Origin: Pollenia angustigena
Taxonomy: Eukaryota; Arthropoda; Insecta; Diptera; Polleniidae
Assembly: GCA_930367215.1 (NCBI GenBank)
Contig: OV884056.1
Coordinates: forward strand, 227,159,127 to 227,223,126
Length of the DNA: 64,000 nucleotides
Direction: 5' to 3'
Each line of letters begins with the position of its first letter. The first letter of the stretch is position 1. The notes under the pieces were generated by a model. It saw only the letters and a program-made list of their open reading frames with translations. It was not told where the DNA came from and did no database searches. Shown here in pieces: positions 45,961-58,700 of this stretch. The translations under genes were made by a program, and so were the position numbers.

Positions 45961-47132
45961 CTTATGCTTATCAAGGCTTAGAAACATTTATCAGGAGCTT
46001 AAGGCAGAGAAAGCTATTAATATGGTCCGATTTTAATACAATTCGATAATATTTAATTTAGTTTAAATCAGTGTTCGAAAATAAACACTAAATATCGTTT
46101 CTTAATGTTCGGTTCGGTAGATTTGTGGAAAACATAAACGCTAATAGTGTTTGTGTAGAAAATCATTAAAAAAAATAACGTTTCCCTGTTAGTCATCTTT
46201 CGAACACAGAAATATTACTGTTTTTATCACACTCAACAAAAGATGTAAACATTTAATTCCGTCCGGTTTTTTTTGAAAATCCACAAACTTCAATGTGTTC
46301 GGTTTGGCTCGTTAATGTTCGTCCCTTTTGGCTAATAAAAAAAACAAACATTTTTTACAAAAACAAAATACACACACGAAAAAAAAAACATTAAAGAACA
46401 TTAAAATATAATGTTTGTCTACAGTATCACTACAATTGTTCTGTTTTTTATATAATGTTCGGTTCTTTCTTGAAAATAGTTACGAACGGTATTAACGGTT
46501 GTGTATGTCTACACAATCACTAAAAAAAAATAGATATCGTTCTTGGGTGTGTGAGCCGAACGTTAAATAATGTACTGTTTATTTGGGAACACTGGTTTAA
46601 ATGCAAACATATTAAGAAAGTTTATGAACAAAAACATATTGTGGGAAGACGTTTTTATATACTTATGCTAATGATATTATGGACTGTTTTTTACAATTTG
46701 CAATTGGCCTGGGCCATATTTTTTTTTAAATATGTATTTTTGTTTCAAATGTATTTTACTTGTAGATTTGTAACTTATTGTTTTGAAAAAAGTCCCCCGG
46801 TCTAATAAAAGCCGATATATGTACAAAATGTCGTTTAATTTGAATTCAAATTACGACCTGTATTTTTGTACAAGACAAAAATTGCGATTCTAAGTTCATC
46901 GGTATCTTTTCATATGCCCTTTTCCTTGCCCTAATCTTTTAATGCATAACAAACCTAAGCACAAATGCAGAATATCCTTCAACCCTATGATTGCGTTAGG
47001 TATAAATAGCGGATAAAAAGTTGTATCCCCTGAAGCCAGACTACCCCTATCGGACTTTGAATCTTTCAATCTTTTTAAGATAATCTGGTGTCCACACTTA
47101 AGTCCAACATAATATCTATATAATTTATGATA
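45961..47132. other. Non-coding stretch
   Basis: No element that I can bound. A moderately coding-like segment at 46896-47130 has a 90-codon minus frame but no recognisable domain. Confidence 0.35.
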
Positions 47133-47740
47133 ATCCAAGAGTGATTGTTGAAAAACTAATGCACCCACAAAGAGTGACTGTTTGGTGCTGTTAATGGGCT
47201 GGCGGCATTATCGGGCCGTATTTTGTCCAAAATGAGGCCGGTCAGGCAGTTACTGTGAATGGTGTTCGCTATCGTGAGATAATAACGAACTTTTTATTGC
47301 CCGAATTGGAAGATATGGACGGTGCCACTTGCAACACAGCTAACGAAACTATGGCTCTTTTGCGCGACAATTTCAATGGCCGTGTTATCTCACTTGTTGG
47401 CTAAGTCAATTGGCCGCCAACATCATGTGATTTGACACCGTTGGACTTCTTTCTTTGGGGTTATTTGAAAGAAAAGGTGTACGTCGATAACCAACAACAA
47501 TTTGAAAGTTAAAGGAAGAGATAATTCGGCACATTTACGGCATATAACCTCAATTACAGCGTCATCGTGCCGCCGAGGTCGCGACGGCCATTTGGCCGCT
47601 ATTTTGTTCCATACATAATTGAACCATACCAATTTTATCATAAAAAAAAGAAATGACAATAATATCCTTAATAATTTGTGTTTTATTCATAATTATGATT
47701 ATAATCAACATCGGCCCTTAAAATTTAACCACCCTTTTTA
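47133..47740 (+). pseudogene. mariner-type element, 5'-truncated, with right inverted end
   Basis: The plus frame reads MHPQRVTVWC, IIGPYF, VTVNGVRYREIIT, LEDMDGATCNTANETMALL (a short deletion removes FQQ), VNWPPTSCDLTPLDFFLWGY, KEKVYVD and a frameshifted C-terminus. The third catalytic region (LTPLDFF) is intact, but stops at WCC-stop and SLVG-stop and later frameshifts kill it. TTAAAATTTAACCACCCTTTTTA at the right resembles the ends of the mariner at 60686-61257, so the 3' terminus is present while the 5' third is missing. Confidence 0.85.
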
Positions 47741-47816
47741 TAAATTGTTTTCGTTCGTTTATGACCTCAATACAGACAAATTCATCAACAATCAATATAA
47801 TTATTATTAAAATTCC

Positions 47817-48012
47817 TACCCCCGTTTTCGCAATTTACCGATAGCTAATGGTAGGATTTTATCGGCCGTATAAGAACTGTTCCATTATTAGAACTTACTT
47901 TAACCTACCAAGTAGGATGAACCTTCCTTAACCTTACCGCTCATTTTAACACTTTTTATACGGCCGATTAACTTCTACCTCTAGCTATAGGTAGGTTGTG
48001 AAAACGGGTCTT
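47817..48012. mobile_element. ~195-bp MITE (CCCGTTTTCRCAA ends)
   Basis: CCCCGTTTTCGCAATTTACC mirrors the right end (reverse complement ACCCGTTTTCACAACCTACC). ATCGGCCGTATAA and its inverse TTATACGGCCGAT lie inside. Non-coding; target duplication uncertain. Confidence 0.75.
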
Positions 48013-48579
48013 AATGAAATATATCTAAAGACTCCTCATATTGTACTTAGAAACAAATTTCAAAAAGTTTTTATTTGTTAAGCACAGTTAAATTATCGCT
48101 ATACGCAATCACATATAAAGTTGATATTGTTTACAACTTAAGAATATGAAATGTTGTGTTGTGTTTGCAACAAAACACTTGCGGCGTGAAATTATATCGT
48201 CTCAGGACTCTTATGTTTGGTAAACAAACAAAATAAAATTAATATGTGATTTGCGTCTAAAAAATGGAAAACAGTCAGGTAAGATCTAATTTAATTTATT
48301 TATTCATGGATAAGAATTAAAAAATATTATGATGTTACGTAAATATTTATTTTTTTATATTTGTTTTAAATCAGCTGATTTAAATTCAAAATAGCACACT
48401 AAATTATGAGGGGTTGTTCACAAGAATCGTATTTGTTCATGTTATTATTTTAAGACTTATGACTTTATGACACCTTGTGAAACCCCCAAATATATTTAAC
48501 CGCGATTAGCGATCATTTATTTGAAATCATATTTATTCACTGCATGTATTGTTCGTATAAGTTTTGTGCAAATCGATTC
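48013..48579. other. Non-coding stretch
   Basis: Nothing supported beyond ordinary AT-rich DNA. Confidence 0.3.
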
Positions 48580-48587
48580 ATACTTAG

Positions 48588-50865
48588 TAGGGTATTCATT
48601 TAATCGACCTTTTGCTTTAATCGGTTTTGGTTTAATCGGTTAATAATCGGTTAATTTTGTTTTTGATCGTTTAACCGATTAATAAAGTTTTTTTTATAAA
48701 TTAAGTAATTTCAATATATAAATATGCATTAATTGTTTTTTATTTGGAGTTTATTAGTATAAAAAACAATTCCATACCAAACATTACCATTCTTGAACTA
48801 AAACGAGCAAAAAAAAACAATTCATAAATATTTAGTATGCATTTTTCAATTAATACACAAGGTATGCTATCAAGTCATATCGCCATAATATCCTGAATAA
48901 GGCCTGGTACTCTGTTCAACATTTCACGTGAAATGCTGTCAAAACGCATATGAAAAAAACTTGTGCGGAATATCTATGAAATAATGTTGACAGAGTTGTA
49001 CTCTGTTCTTTTTGTGAAGAAGTTCCGAAATGTTTCTGGCAACATTTTTTTACAACTGCCAAATAATGTAAGCTGCACTTATTTCACGTGGAATCTTATG
49101 TTGTTTTCTTTTCTAAAAAATAATGATGCATTATAGTTGTGTAATATATTTATTAGGTTACACGAACCCTTACAAAGTGATACATTTTTCTAAATTACAA
49201 TGGAACAAAATAATAGCTACGTTTTACACTCAACACTAATCTGTATTTAGCGTGTTAAATATTGAATGCAAAGTTTGTACTAAAAGCGATATTCACCACG
49301 CTTGTAGTAATTTTCAACATTAAATTTTCTTACAATTCCAATAAGCGTTAACCGCACTGATTTTTAATAATTAATGTCAGCTATTGTTAAAAAATTAATA
49401 AAAGTAAAATAAACGAAAAACAAAAAGTTTTTATATCCATCACAATATAACTAAAAATCACAATATAACGCAAATTGTCCGCAAACACAAGAAAAAAATA
49501 TTTGCTTGCATAAAAAAGTACTTTACGCAGATGCAAAAAAGGGTATTATCTCACACTCAATTATAACTGCGGGTAAGAAATGGAACAAATTTGCCATTTA
49601 TTGTTGCAACATGTTTAGAAAGGAAAACGACAACTTCTCACATTTTTGCATATATTTTTAGAATGGAACAAAAACCCGCACGAATGGTAGCATATGTGGA
49701 ACATTATTGTCAGAAAAGAAAACACCATTAAGCAAAAGCAAAAAAGTATGAACTGATTATTAAATTAGAAATAAAAAATTAAAATAACACAACAGGTCAC
49801 AGCTTTTATCCATATTTATTTTCTTTTTTATTATAAAAAAAACAATTTTTTGTAAAATACATTAATGTTGCTCAACATTTTTCACAAATTTGAACAGAGT
49901 ACTAGGCTTTATATTTTACAATTGTTTAAAAAAAATATTGTTGTGTTTCAAACAAAATAAAAATTTTAATGCTCTGTTCATTAATTCTTCATAACTGTAC
50001 AGTAGAAATCTAAATTATAAGCGGTAGCCCACAACAGTCATATCGTCATCTTAATATACAAACCTGCTAAGTCGCTTTCAGCACATTTAACAGGAGAGAC
50101 GAAAAACTTCTTAATTTTCCTATTTGCAGCTTGATAGAAAATTGCCATTAGAGTTTTTTTTTTAATTTTAAACACTTCTAATTGTTTCGGGTAATTCTGT
50201 TAAAAGACTGATATGAGAATATATAAGAAGAAACAAATAACTAAACACATATGCACATATAAAAAGTACGTGAAACAGAAAAAACGTGTTGGCAATCAAA
50301 AATTTAACTCATTTTTCGCCACATTCCTGTTGATCGATGATGAAGATAAAAAACATTGTAATTTTAGACACCAGTCGGCGGAAAATGGGTTAAAATGAAG
50401 ATCATAGAACGGGTGAGTTCCAAAACATCAGTTGCAAAGCAACTCGCTTTTTTAAGTGCTTTCTACCAAGCAACCGTGAAAAATTTTACAATGTTATCTG
50501 TACCAAAGTTCACTGAAAACAATATCGATGCGTACACAATAATCAAACTACATATAGTTAAACTCTATGATACTTTTTTGACTTTGACTGCAAAGTATTA
50601 TGATGTTTAGGAACTCAGCCAAAATCTTATTTCTTTGTGTGAAAATATATTTTCTTAACACGTACATTTTGTATATGAGACGAAACAAATAATTAAAATC
50701 TCAAAAAAATATGTCATAATACTACAAAATATTGCAATTTGTGTTACATCGGTTAATCGATTGAGATTAATCGGTTTAATCGTTAATCGAAAAAAGCCAA
50801 TTTAAATTAACCTATCAGTTAATCGAGTAGTAATTAATCGGTTAACCGATTGACGATTAAATCAA
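48588..50865 (-). mobile_element. hAT-type element with TCGGTTAACCG arrays, copy 2 (inverted, nested insertion)
   Basis: Starts TAGGGTATTCATTTAATCG and runs as the reverse complement of 15043-16577: GGTTTAATCGGTTAATAATC at the left; CGTCTCATATAC-type and TTAATCGGTTAACCGATTGA arrays at the right. The outermost right ~20 bp is lost, so no target duplication can be checked. About 1 kb of foreign DNA (48906-49903) is inserted. Short plus frames at 50213-50610 read into each other but show no domain that I recognise. Confidence 0.8.
48906..49903. mobile_element. ~1-kb TIR element inserted in the hAT element
   Basis: GGTACTCTGTTCAACATTTC at the left mirrors GTTGCTCAAC...TTGAACAGAGTAC at the right. 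The flanks AGGCCT and AGGCTT suggest a diverged 6-bp duplication. The comparison with copy 1 (16240-16300) shows a precise interruption. It contains the palindrome ATTTCACGTGAAAT. Non-coding. Confidence 0.7.
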
Positions 50866-51660
50866 AAATCTGTTTTATGTATTGTAGAAGATAAAGGCCA
50901 AAAAAAAATGCAACTATGGCTTTTCTTTTTCTTACAATCAGACTCGTAAATGCGTGTGTATTGAAAAACCGATCGTATTGGGTTCACTTAAGCCCAAGTA
51001 TACTCTTGTTTTTTAAAATCTTTTTTATATCTTTACTCTTAATCAAAGTTAGAAAATATTTTATATACAAATATTTTTTTTATACCACTTTCCAATATTT
51101 GACCAAATGCAATGTGTTGCTGAAAACACTTTTAAAATTGCCTTGTTACTTTAACAATATTTTAAAACATTCTCACGTTTTAGGTTAACTCTAATATTCA
51201 CAGATTTAATTAAATAATTTTCTTTCCCAAAACATCCACTAAATTAAAATATCTTATGCATTTTTATGGACCAGCTAAATTGTATTATTTTGTGTTTTTT
51301 TTTCGTTTCTTTAGAAAAATCTAAAGTAATAGCAATTTATTTTTAAGTACTCAACTCACTTTACAAAATGAAATACAAACACATGTGCGCCAGCATATTC
51401 CAAAATATATTTTCAACAACTTTTTTCCACTTAAAACTGAGTTCAATATTTTTACTCAGATGCCTGTTAACTGGGCGAAAATGAAAACGAATAAATGTGC
51501 GGCCACTATAATTTGATTGTAGGAAAATTTTTGACGGTACGTTTTAAACAAACACTGCACAGTGCATTGATCCCACATAATAAATGGATATGATGAAAAG
51601 GAGTAATCGTTAATTTTATTTTATTTATTAATTTAGCATTCTTAGAAACTAACCCCAATA
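50866..51660. other. Non-coding stretch
   Basis: No element boundary or gene; the frame 50916-51188 is low complexity and hydrophobic by composition. Confidence 0.3.
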
Positions 51661-51678
51661 CAAAATTAAACGTCAAAC

Positions 51679-51867
51679 GTAGGAGGTTTGTAAGGAAGAA
51701 ATGTTTCTCTTGCCATCTCGCTTCCGCTTTTAATATGGCCAGTTCCCTTTAAATCAATAAATTTTTGACACAAAAAGCCCTCCTTTCCCAGCATATTTAA
51801 ACTGATACGCGAAGGGACCAACTCAATTTTTTTATTCGTTATTATTCTCCACTAAAAACCTACTTCG
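51679..51867. mobile_element. CGAAGCAGG MITE, decayed copy 3
   Basis: GTAGGAGGTTTGTAAGGAAG to AAACCTACTTCG. The interior keeps TCGCTTCCG and GGCCAGTTCCC. Confidence 0.6.
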
Positions 51868-52778
51868 TATACGAAAAAATTAACAACAGCTATTTTTTCT
51901 CCGAGTTCGAGAATATTTCTCCCAACAGATACGGCACTCCCCTTTGCAGTTATTAGGTAATTAAATTAATTTTTTTTTTTAATTTTAAAAATATATTTAA
52001 CACATTTTTTAATTAAAATGTTTGTAAATTGTCATATTAACAATTTGTGTCAGTCAAAAAACTAATGCATACAACAAAATTTATTTTGTGTCAAAAAAAT
52101 TTTAAACATTTTGCTTTAAATTACTAAAACGAGAAAAGATAGGCGGATTTTTGAAAACCTGACTTTGTTGTTTGAATAGTTAAGAGGTTTTAACGGGTCT
52201 TTCGTTTATTTTAGTTTTCAAATACTATTCGATAATAGTGTCAAGATTCACCTTTATGGAGATTTTAAGAAATTATTGTGCATCCAGTAGCTCGTTTCTG
52301 TATTTCTCGCATCGTAAAATTTCTCACAAGAAGTGTGAAACAAAAAATTCCATCGTTTCTCGATATGTGAGAAAAAATAGTTTCTGTATTTGAATGCGAA
52401 AACAAACATCACAGATTTTGTTTTAACTGGAATATTTCCAGTAATCAAGTTTCAAATGAAAGCGAAACGTCAACGAAAGAAATATATGTATATAATAAAA
52501 CCAGAGCTGCCAGATTTGACGATTTATCGTCATTTTGACGATTTTTTTGTTCCGAAATTAGCAAAGTGCCGGTTTGCTGATTTTTCTAAAAAAGGGACTT
52601 TTTATATGTTTGGTTACTAGGCATTACAAAAAAATATATCTTTAGAAACTTTTTTTATTTTTTGTTCAATATGATATTTTGTCACGACTTTGTGTGACTT
52701 CTTCAGGGAAAAATAATAGCTTGAAATTGTTATCGGATTAAAGAAAATAAATCATTTTATAAAAAATAGACATCAAGC
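51868..52778. other. Non-coding stretch
   Basis: Includes TTGTCACGACTTTGTGTGAC followed by TTCTTCAGGG near 52680, resembling 4130-4160. No gene. Confidence 0.35.
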
Positions 52779-52782
52779 TTAA

Positions 52783-53412
52783 CCCTTATGTGTGTGGAAA
52801 AAAAACACCTTCTATAGGGTGGATAGGTACCTTCATGCAAATTGTATGAGAAATCTAATTTTTTGTCTTGTATTGTACAAACAATCGATGGTTAATGATA
52901 TAATATTAGAATTTTACTCTGGTTTTCTCCTTTTCATATATTTTTTAAAATTCTACACCCAAAAAAAAATTTGTAATATAAAACACCTTCTATAGGGTGG
53001 ATAGGTACCTGGGTACCTTCATGGAAATTGTATGAGAAATCTAATTTTTTGTCTTGTATTGTACAAACAATCGATGGTTAATGATATAATATTAGAATTT
53101 TACTCTGGTTTCCTCCTTTTCATATATTTTTTAAAATCCTACACCCAAAAAAAAAAAAAATTGTAATATAAAACGTATACAGGTACCCAGGTACCTATTC
53201 ACCCTATTAAGGGTGCAAAAAGCAAATTGGTATGCCACGCCCCCCCCCCCCCCCCCCAATTCATATTGTATATAAACACCTATGAAAATATAATAATAAC
53301 AAAAAGTTAGGAGTTTTCATGAAATTGTAGAATTGTAGACTAAAATCTTATATAAAAAATTTCGATTTGAAAACGCAATAGGTACACAGGTACCTGTCCA
53401 CACACATAAGGG
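52783..53412. mobile_element. 630-bp TTAA MITE with internal tandem duplication
   Basis: CCCTTATGTGTGTGGA at the left mirrors TCCACACACATAAGGG at the right. Both are flanked by TTAA (52779-52782 and 53413-53416), the piggyBac-superfamily signature. Two nearly identical ~180-bp units (52805-52982 and 52983-53160) contain CACCTTCTATAGGGTGGATA and ACAAACAATCGATGGTTAAT. GGTACC palindromes recur. An 18-C run is at 53240-53257. No coding capacity. Confidence 0.88.
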
Positions 53413-53490
53413 TTAATAAAATAAATATAAATTTAAAAAAGTTAAGGTCGAACAATAGACAATTTATATGTATGTATGTATAAAATACCT

Positions 53491-54096
53491 AACCAGCTAA
53501 CATTTGGGTGATTATTTTTTTGTTAAAATCACCTAAATGAATCTTTTCAGATCAGTTTTGATGATTAAAAACGGATTTATCACTTTAGTGATAGAAAATG
53601 GATTCATATATGATTCATTTATATGTTTAAATAATGATTTTTAAATATTTTGAATTTTTGTTTTTGCCAAATCAAAAAAAAAAAGCTTGGATAAAAAAGA
53701 AGCCCAAAAATTGTTGACAATTTATGAGCATAAATGTTAGTGCAAATTGTTTCTTTTCTTCTTTTTTTTTTTTTTTTGTTCAAAATAAAGCTGGTTTGAA
53801 TAATCAAAAGCCATAATGGTGCTGATTTTATCGGAGAAAAATTAAAAATATGGCAATGAAAAAATGATATAAATATAATCAAAAACTATGAAAATGATAC
53901 GAAAACGATTCAATACTGATTATAAAAACTAACATTGAAAGGATCAAAAATTGTATCACATATGATTTTTCAGGGGATTCATCTTCTTCATTTTCTTCAT
54001 TTTCATTTATGATTGGAAAATGAGCTCATATACGGGTATTTTACTCGTGAAGCTGATTCCTAAATGATTAGATAATGATACAAAATGCTGGGTGGG
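53491..54096. mobile_element. Probable ~600-bp MITE (CCAGC..CATTTG ends)
   Basis: The left CCAGCTAACATTTGGGTGAT resembles the inverse of the right GATACAAAATGCTGGGTGG. ATGATTCATTTAT-type repeats occur inside in both orientations. A related piece is at 7640-7710 (GATGATTAAAAACTGATTTA). Ends imperfect. Confidence 0.5.
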
Positions 54097-55599
54097 CATG
54101 AACACTAACTATGCTTTTGTTTGATTATGTTTTAAAAAAATTTGTTAAAAATTTATTTTAATTATTTTAAACAAAAAAGACGATCTTATTTTTTTCAGGA
54201 ATTTGACGATTTTTGCACAAATTTATCTGGCAGCACTGAATAAAACCAAAACAAGGAAAGGCTAAAAAAATTTAAAATAACAAAATATGTATAAATGATG
54301 AAACAGAACTGAGTCTTCAACTTCAGGCAAAAATTTTTAAGCCCATAATAATTAATGAATGAAAGTATGGTAGCATTGTTAAGAGAATAATTGTATTTAT
54401 GTGAGAGCATTAGAAAAAAAGTCCTCAAAATAAAATTGATTTTATTTCTCGACCGCATTCTCTGGCATAATTTTATGTCAAACTATATGAAAAACATCGT
54501 TCAGCCCCAGTTCTATTTCATCATTAACAATTGTGTTTTGTTTATTTTCATCATATAAATTATGCATTCATCATTTAAATTCCTTATATTTTTTATTTAT
54601 TTTAAAAAAATAGTATATAAACATATTTTAAATTTAAAATATCTACATTTTGTTTTTCTCGCACCAATTTTAAATGTGACTTATTTTAACAGTTTTTGTA
54701 AGAAACTTTTCGCAAAATATTGTTACAGAAACACTTTTTCTCACATCCTTCCAATAATTGCTGAAAATTATTTAAATGACAGATAATTCTCGCAAAGAAA
54801 AAATACAGAAACACTTGTGTGAAAAAAACCATTTTTTGTTTAATTTCTTTTACTATTTTTGTTGCAATTCACGTTTCATGCGAAAAGTTTAACGATGTGA
54901 GAAATACAGAAACGGGCTACAGTTCTAATATTTTTAATACATACTTCAATAGATATAAATTAAGCAAATATCATAAATGCATTTCATTCTTTCAAATGGT
55001 AATAAGCTAGTTATTAACAAAGTATTTTATTGTTTTGTCAAACTCGTAACTAAAATTTGTATATACTTGTTAATAAATATTTTATTTAATATAACAGCGC
55101 ATAAATGTGGGCGTACTTTTTTAAATGTGTAATTGGTGCGTCGTAAAATAAGAAAATATTTTATTTGTATATTTCGGAATGAAATAAGCATGCATTTACA
55201 TAAGATTTTCTTTGAAAAATTTTGTTGGTGAAAATATGTTTAGGGATCGTATTCGCAAAGGCTCTCTATTTTTGAACATATGATCCCCCGTTTTTTATGC
55301 TTCGTCGTTGTTTTCTGGCATTATTATAGGCTGCCCAGTGATATGCCTTTAATGTCTTTCTAAAACTGCCTGACAACAGGGCGGCGTTTGAGATGTTGCT
55401 ATGTCAAAATATTCTATGGAGTTTGCCCAGACTTATATTTTAAAACACTTGAAGTTTGAACGATATTGACTCTGTAATTTTTTCAAGTTTCACAACCAAA
55501 AAGAAGTACTGACTTTAAGTTGGAGTTCATTATATTGATTTTCTAACTTTAACACATATTTGCGAAGACCCAAAAAAACTGAGCTTAAAAGGTGGAATA
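54097..55599. other. AT-rich non-coding stretch
   Basis: 55075-55150 is a decayed relative of 32260-32330 (AGCGCATAAATGTGGGCGTA). Nothing else supported. Confidence 0.35.
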
Positions 55600-55803
55600 T
55601 TTCTAAGAAGTAAATGTGAAAGTTACGCTTACTATCTAGCTTACATAAGCTTACATGAATTGTATATGGTGAGTTTCCACTTTGAAGCAATAAATGTTTA
55701 ACACAACAAATGCTCTATTCAAAAACTTGTTATTGTAATGATCAACTCAATTTTTGTTTATACATTTATTCTTTAATATTCTTCCATACAAATCTGCTGC
55801 GCT
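55600..55803. mobile_element. CGAAGCAGG MITE, decayed copy 4
   Basis: Keeps ATATGGTGAGTTTCCACTTT, GAAGCAATAAATGTTTAACA and CCATACAAATCTGCTGCG. The left terminus is eroded. Confidence 0.55.
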
Positions 55804-55941
55804 CATTTAATAAAGCCAAATATAAGTATGCTTGAAAGTTTGATAAAATCGATCGAAGGCTCCGCTATTTTTCAATTTTTTTACTACTTAGTATTTTTAT
55901 CTTAAATATCATGCCCTACATCTCTATTCTGCAATTCACTA

Positions 55942-56136
55942 AAGCTTAATCTCTGTCGCAAAAATCTTTTAAGTTGGTTTAGCAATTTTGGCTTAGAATT
56001 CAATACTGTTACGTGCATTGCTAAATTTGGCAATGCCATAAAAATTTTATTCGCCGCAATTTTAGCTTTTAATGTCATCGCTAAAATGTTTAAATTTTGT
56101 ATTTTCTAAGGAATTTTAGCGATTGAGATTAAGCTT
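55942..56136. mobile_element. 195-bp TA MITE (AAGCTTAATCTC ends)
   Basis: AAGCTTAATCTCTGTCGC mirrors GCGATTGAGATTAAGCTT with TA on both sides. The interior is rich in TTTAGC/GCTAAA pairs. Confidence 0.78.
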
Positions 56137-58352
56137 TAGCTAAACGAACTTTCAGAAAATATACATATGAAAATTTCATTACAATTTTCGTGTAAAATTT
56201 CGACGGATTTCATTTGATTTTTGCCTTCTATACAACGCACTGTGCGCTGCCAATCACTTTTTTTAAATTTCCTTAGTAGACCTTTTTATATGAATTGGCC
56301 GGTCATTTATTTATCGGCATGTTATAAAAGCTTAATTGAAATTGCACATAACTGGTGGAAATGTGTATGAAAAAAGAATATAAAACAAAGTTACAATACA
56401 TTGGCAGGTACGTAAGCACATATACATACATACATATGTACATATGTGCTTTGAATTAATCTTTTTGTGCCCTTCCTTTTATTTTTCTTTTTCAAACTTG
56501 AAATTTGCTGCCTAAAAGTTAGTGCCTGGTGTATGGATTAGATTTTAAAATTTAATTTTTATAAGATATGAAAGCTCTTCAAAGCCCTAAATACGTGTTT
56601 AACATGCTTATTTGCTAATTGAACACAATTTCCTATAGAAGAATTTTAAGGCTGAATGCTTACAGACGACACACAAATAAATAAATTTTAAAGCACCAAT
56701 ATTACAAAATGTTCTATTAAAATTTATGTATGTATGTCTTTCGGAATATAAAATTGTGCTAAAAGTTAAGGGCCGGTTCACACACGTCAAGTTTGACTCG
56801 TCCAGTCTTGAATTTTTAGGAGAGAGGGGAAAAGACATGGCATTCTCTTCCTAAGTTCTATGGCAAGTTTTTATCAAAATTTAGATAAGCAACAAATTTT
56901 TCTTTAAATTTTCCATTTAGATTAAAATTCAGCATGCATATTTTCTAAAAAAGTTCTGGTTGGTGTTAAAAAAATGTTAGTAAAAATTTAAGTTAATCGA
57001 AAAATGTTTCTACAAAAATGCATAAAAACTAATTATAAGATAATTACCAACCCCTTTACTTTTTTGTTTGATTTTCAAATCTTAAAAGCCAATACAGTTA
57101 ATGGATCATTTATTTTAAAAATGTATAAACTTCCTTTTAAATTTATTAAAGCAATATTACACTTATTTATATAAATACCATTTTACTAAGAAAAAAATCA
57201 GGTATAAGAATAAAAAAAAATTACGAAAAGAAACGAGGCATAAGAAATACATGATACGAATACTCCTTGTAGTTGGCTTTTCAAAAATATTCAAAATTTA
57301 CATTCAAACCACAAACGGAATATAAAAGAGAGAGGAAAAAACTTTATAATTTCCGCTAAATTTCCGAAAGAAACACCTTGGTTCCTAATAAAAAAAACTT
57401 AAAAATTACACAAGCAAACAAGGTACGATATACAAAGTGGCAACCAAAAGCAACAACAATATAGAAAATCGAAAAATTATGGGCATTGAACAAATACACT
57501 TGAATGCACAACAGTTTATATGCTCATTTAACACACACATCCATAGAAACATTTTAACAAATATAGCTTTCAACATTGAAAAATATTATACATGGTATAT
57601 GTGTATACACATAAATGGTAATACATGCTACAAAAATATCAACTAATAACAAACACATATTGTTAATATATATGAAAGTGTACATTATTGTCGAACTAAT
57701 GCATCAGAAGGTGGTCTGATAAGTTTCCGAAAATTATCCATTTTCTTTGACAATTTCGTTTGACAAAGAAAAATTGTATGTATGTGTATAATGCTACTAA
57801 TGTTACTTTAGACAATGCAATTGTATACATATATATTTATCTAACTAAATTTAAGTATATAAAATTACTCAATATCTGTGATTAAAAATATAATTCGCTG
57901 TAATATCTATAGATAAATTCTTAAAAATGTAAATATGTAATCCAACAATTTAATAGAGATGAATTGTAAAAATTAAAAATTCTATAAAAATTTAGTCGTC
58001 GGCCAAATTTTCTAGAAAAATTCAATTAAGTGCCGATTTTTTTATGAAAATGAACTGTCTGTTTTTAGAAAATCAAAACACAATTTCGTGTGAGAAATTA
58101 TATTGAAAGTAAAAACCAAATATGCACAAATGCATATTTGGCCCTAAAAGGCGCTCAAAATTAATTAATTTTTTATATTACAAGTAGACCCTTTTTACTG
58201 TTTTTTTTTTCTCAAACTTTGGCGGGCTTGAGGGACGGCTTAGCTCAAAGTCGTCCTCAAAATTTTTTTGAGTTGTTTTTTTTATCAATACCCACCAAAT
58301 TGGCGAGTGAGACCTAAATAAATCCAACTTTTGATTTTAACGGTTACCCTAA
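56137..58352. other. Non-coding stretch
   Basis: Ordinary AT-rich DNA with ATGT/ACAT-rich tracts (56410-56450). A single GGGCCGGTTCACACACGTC near 56770 looks like one end of a MITE whose partner I cannot find. Confidence 0.35.
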
Positions 58353-58700
58353 TGTTTCCCTTTATCAATTTCACCCTATGTCACCGACATTGCACAAGGT
58401 GTTGCACCATGGAGCACCGTAAAAAGTGAGGCGATTCTGCCAACCGGTCAACTCTCTGAAGAAGCCCGTAATAAACATGTTCGCACATACAAGCTGGAAT
58501 ATTCTACAAAATTTTCAAGAATAGAATGCAAAAGATGTGCTAAACAGGTTGCTTTTGCCGTCAGACCCTCTTCTGACAGGAAAACCAAATCGAAAAAGAA
58601 GAAACCCCTTTCGATTGATTGCTTTAATTTACTTGAAGAAAACGACATTTTTAACGTTAATATTGAAAATGAAGACAATACTGTAGCAAATGACGAATAA
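58353..58700 (+). CDS. Partial coding segment resembling the C18orf21 (UPF0711) family C-terminus
   Basis: An open frame of 115 codons lies between TAA (58350) and TAA (58698). It contains SEEARNKHVRTYKLEYS, then a C-x2-C pair (IECKRCAKQV), a basic lysine run and an acidic tail (LLEENDIF, ENEDNTVANDE). The order (EARN, a ~15-residue linker, C-x2-C, basic Ser/Lys stretch, short hydrophobic C-terminal motif) matches my recollection of the C18orf21 family, which has an earlier C-x2-C not found here. There is no in-frame ATG, so it is either a terminal exon or a pseudogene piece. A Jockey-like element starts directly after it. Function of the family is poorly known. Confidence 0.4.
   Translation, partial: CFPLSISPYVTDIAQGVAPWSTVKSEAILPTGQLSEEARNKHVRTYKLEYSTKFSRIECKRCAKQVAFAVRPSSDRKTKSKKKKPLSIDCFNLLEENDIFNVNIENEDNTVANDE

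Noticed and set aside
46896..47168. 90-codon minus-strand frame upstream of a mariner fragment
   Set aside because: Overlaps the opposite-strand mariner at its start and shows no motif that I recognise; codon quality alone is not enough.
50213..50610. Two adjacent frames inside the second hAT-type element as a possible transposase
   Set aside because: No hAT BED finger or dimerisation motif seen, and the first copy does not preserve the frames.
56760..56860. GGGCCGGTTCACACACGTC as a MITE end
   Set aside because: Partner inverted end not located, so boundaries cannot be supported.
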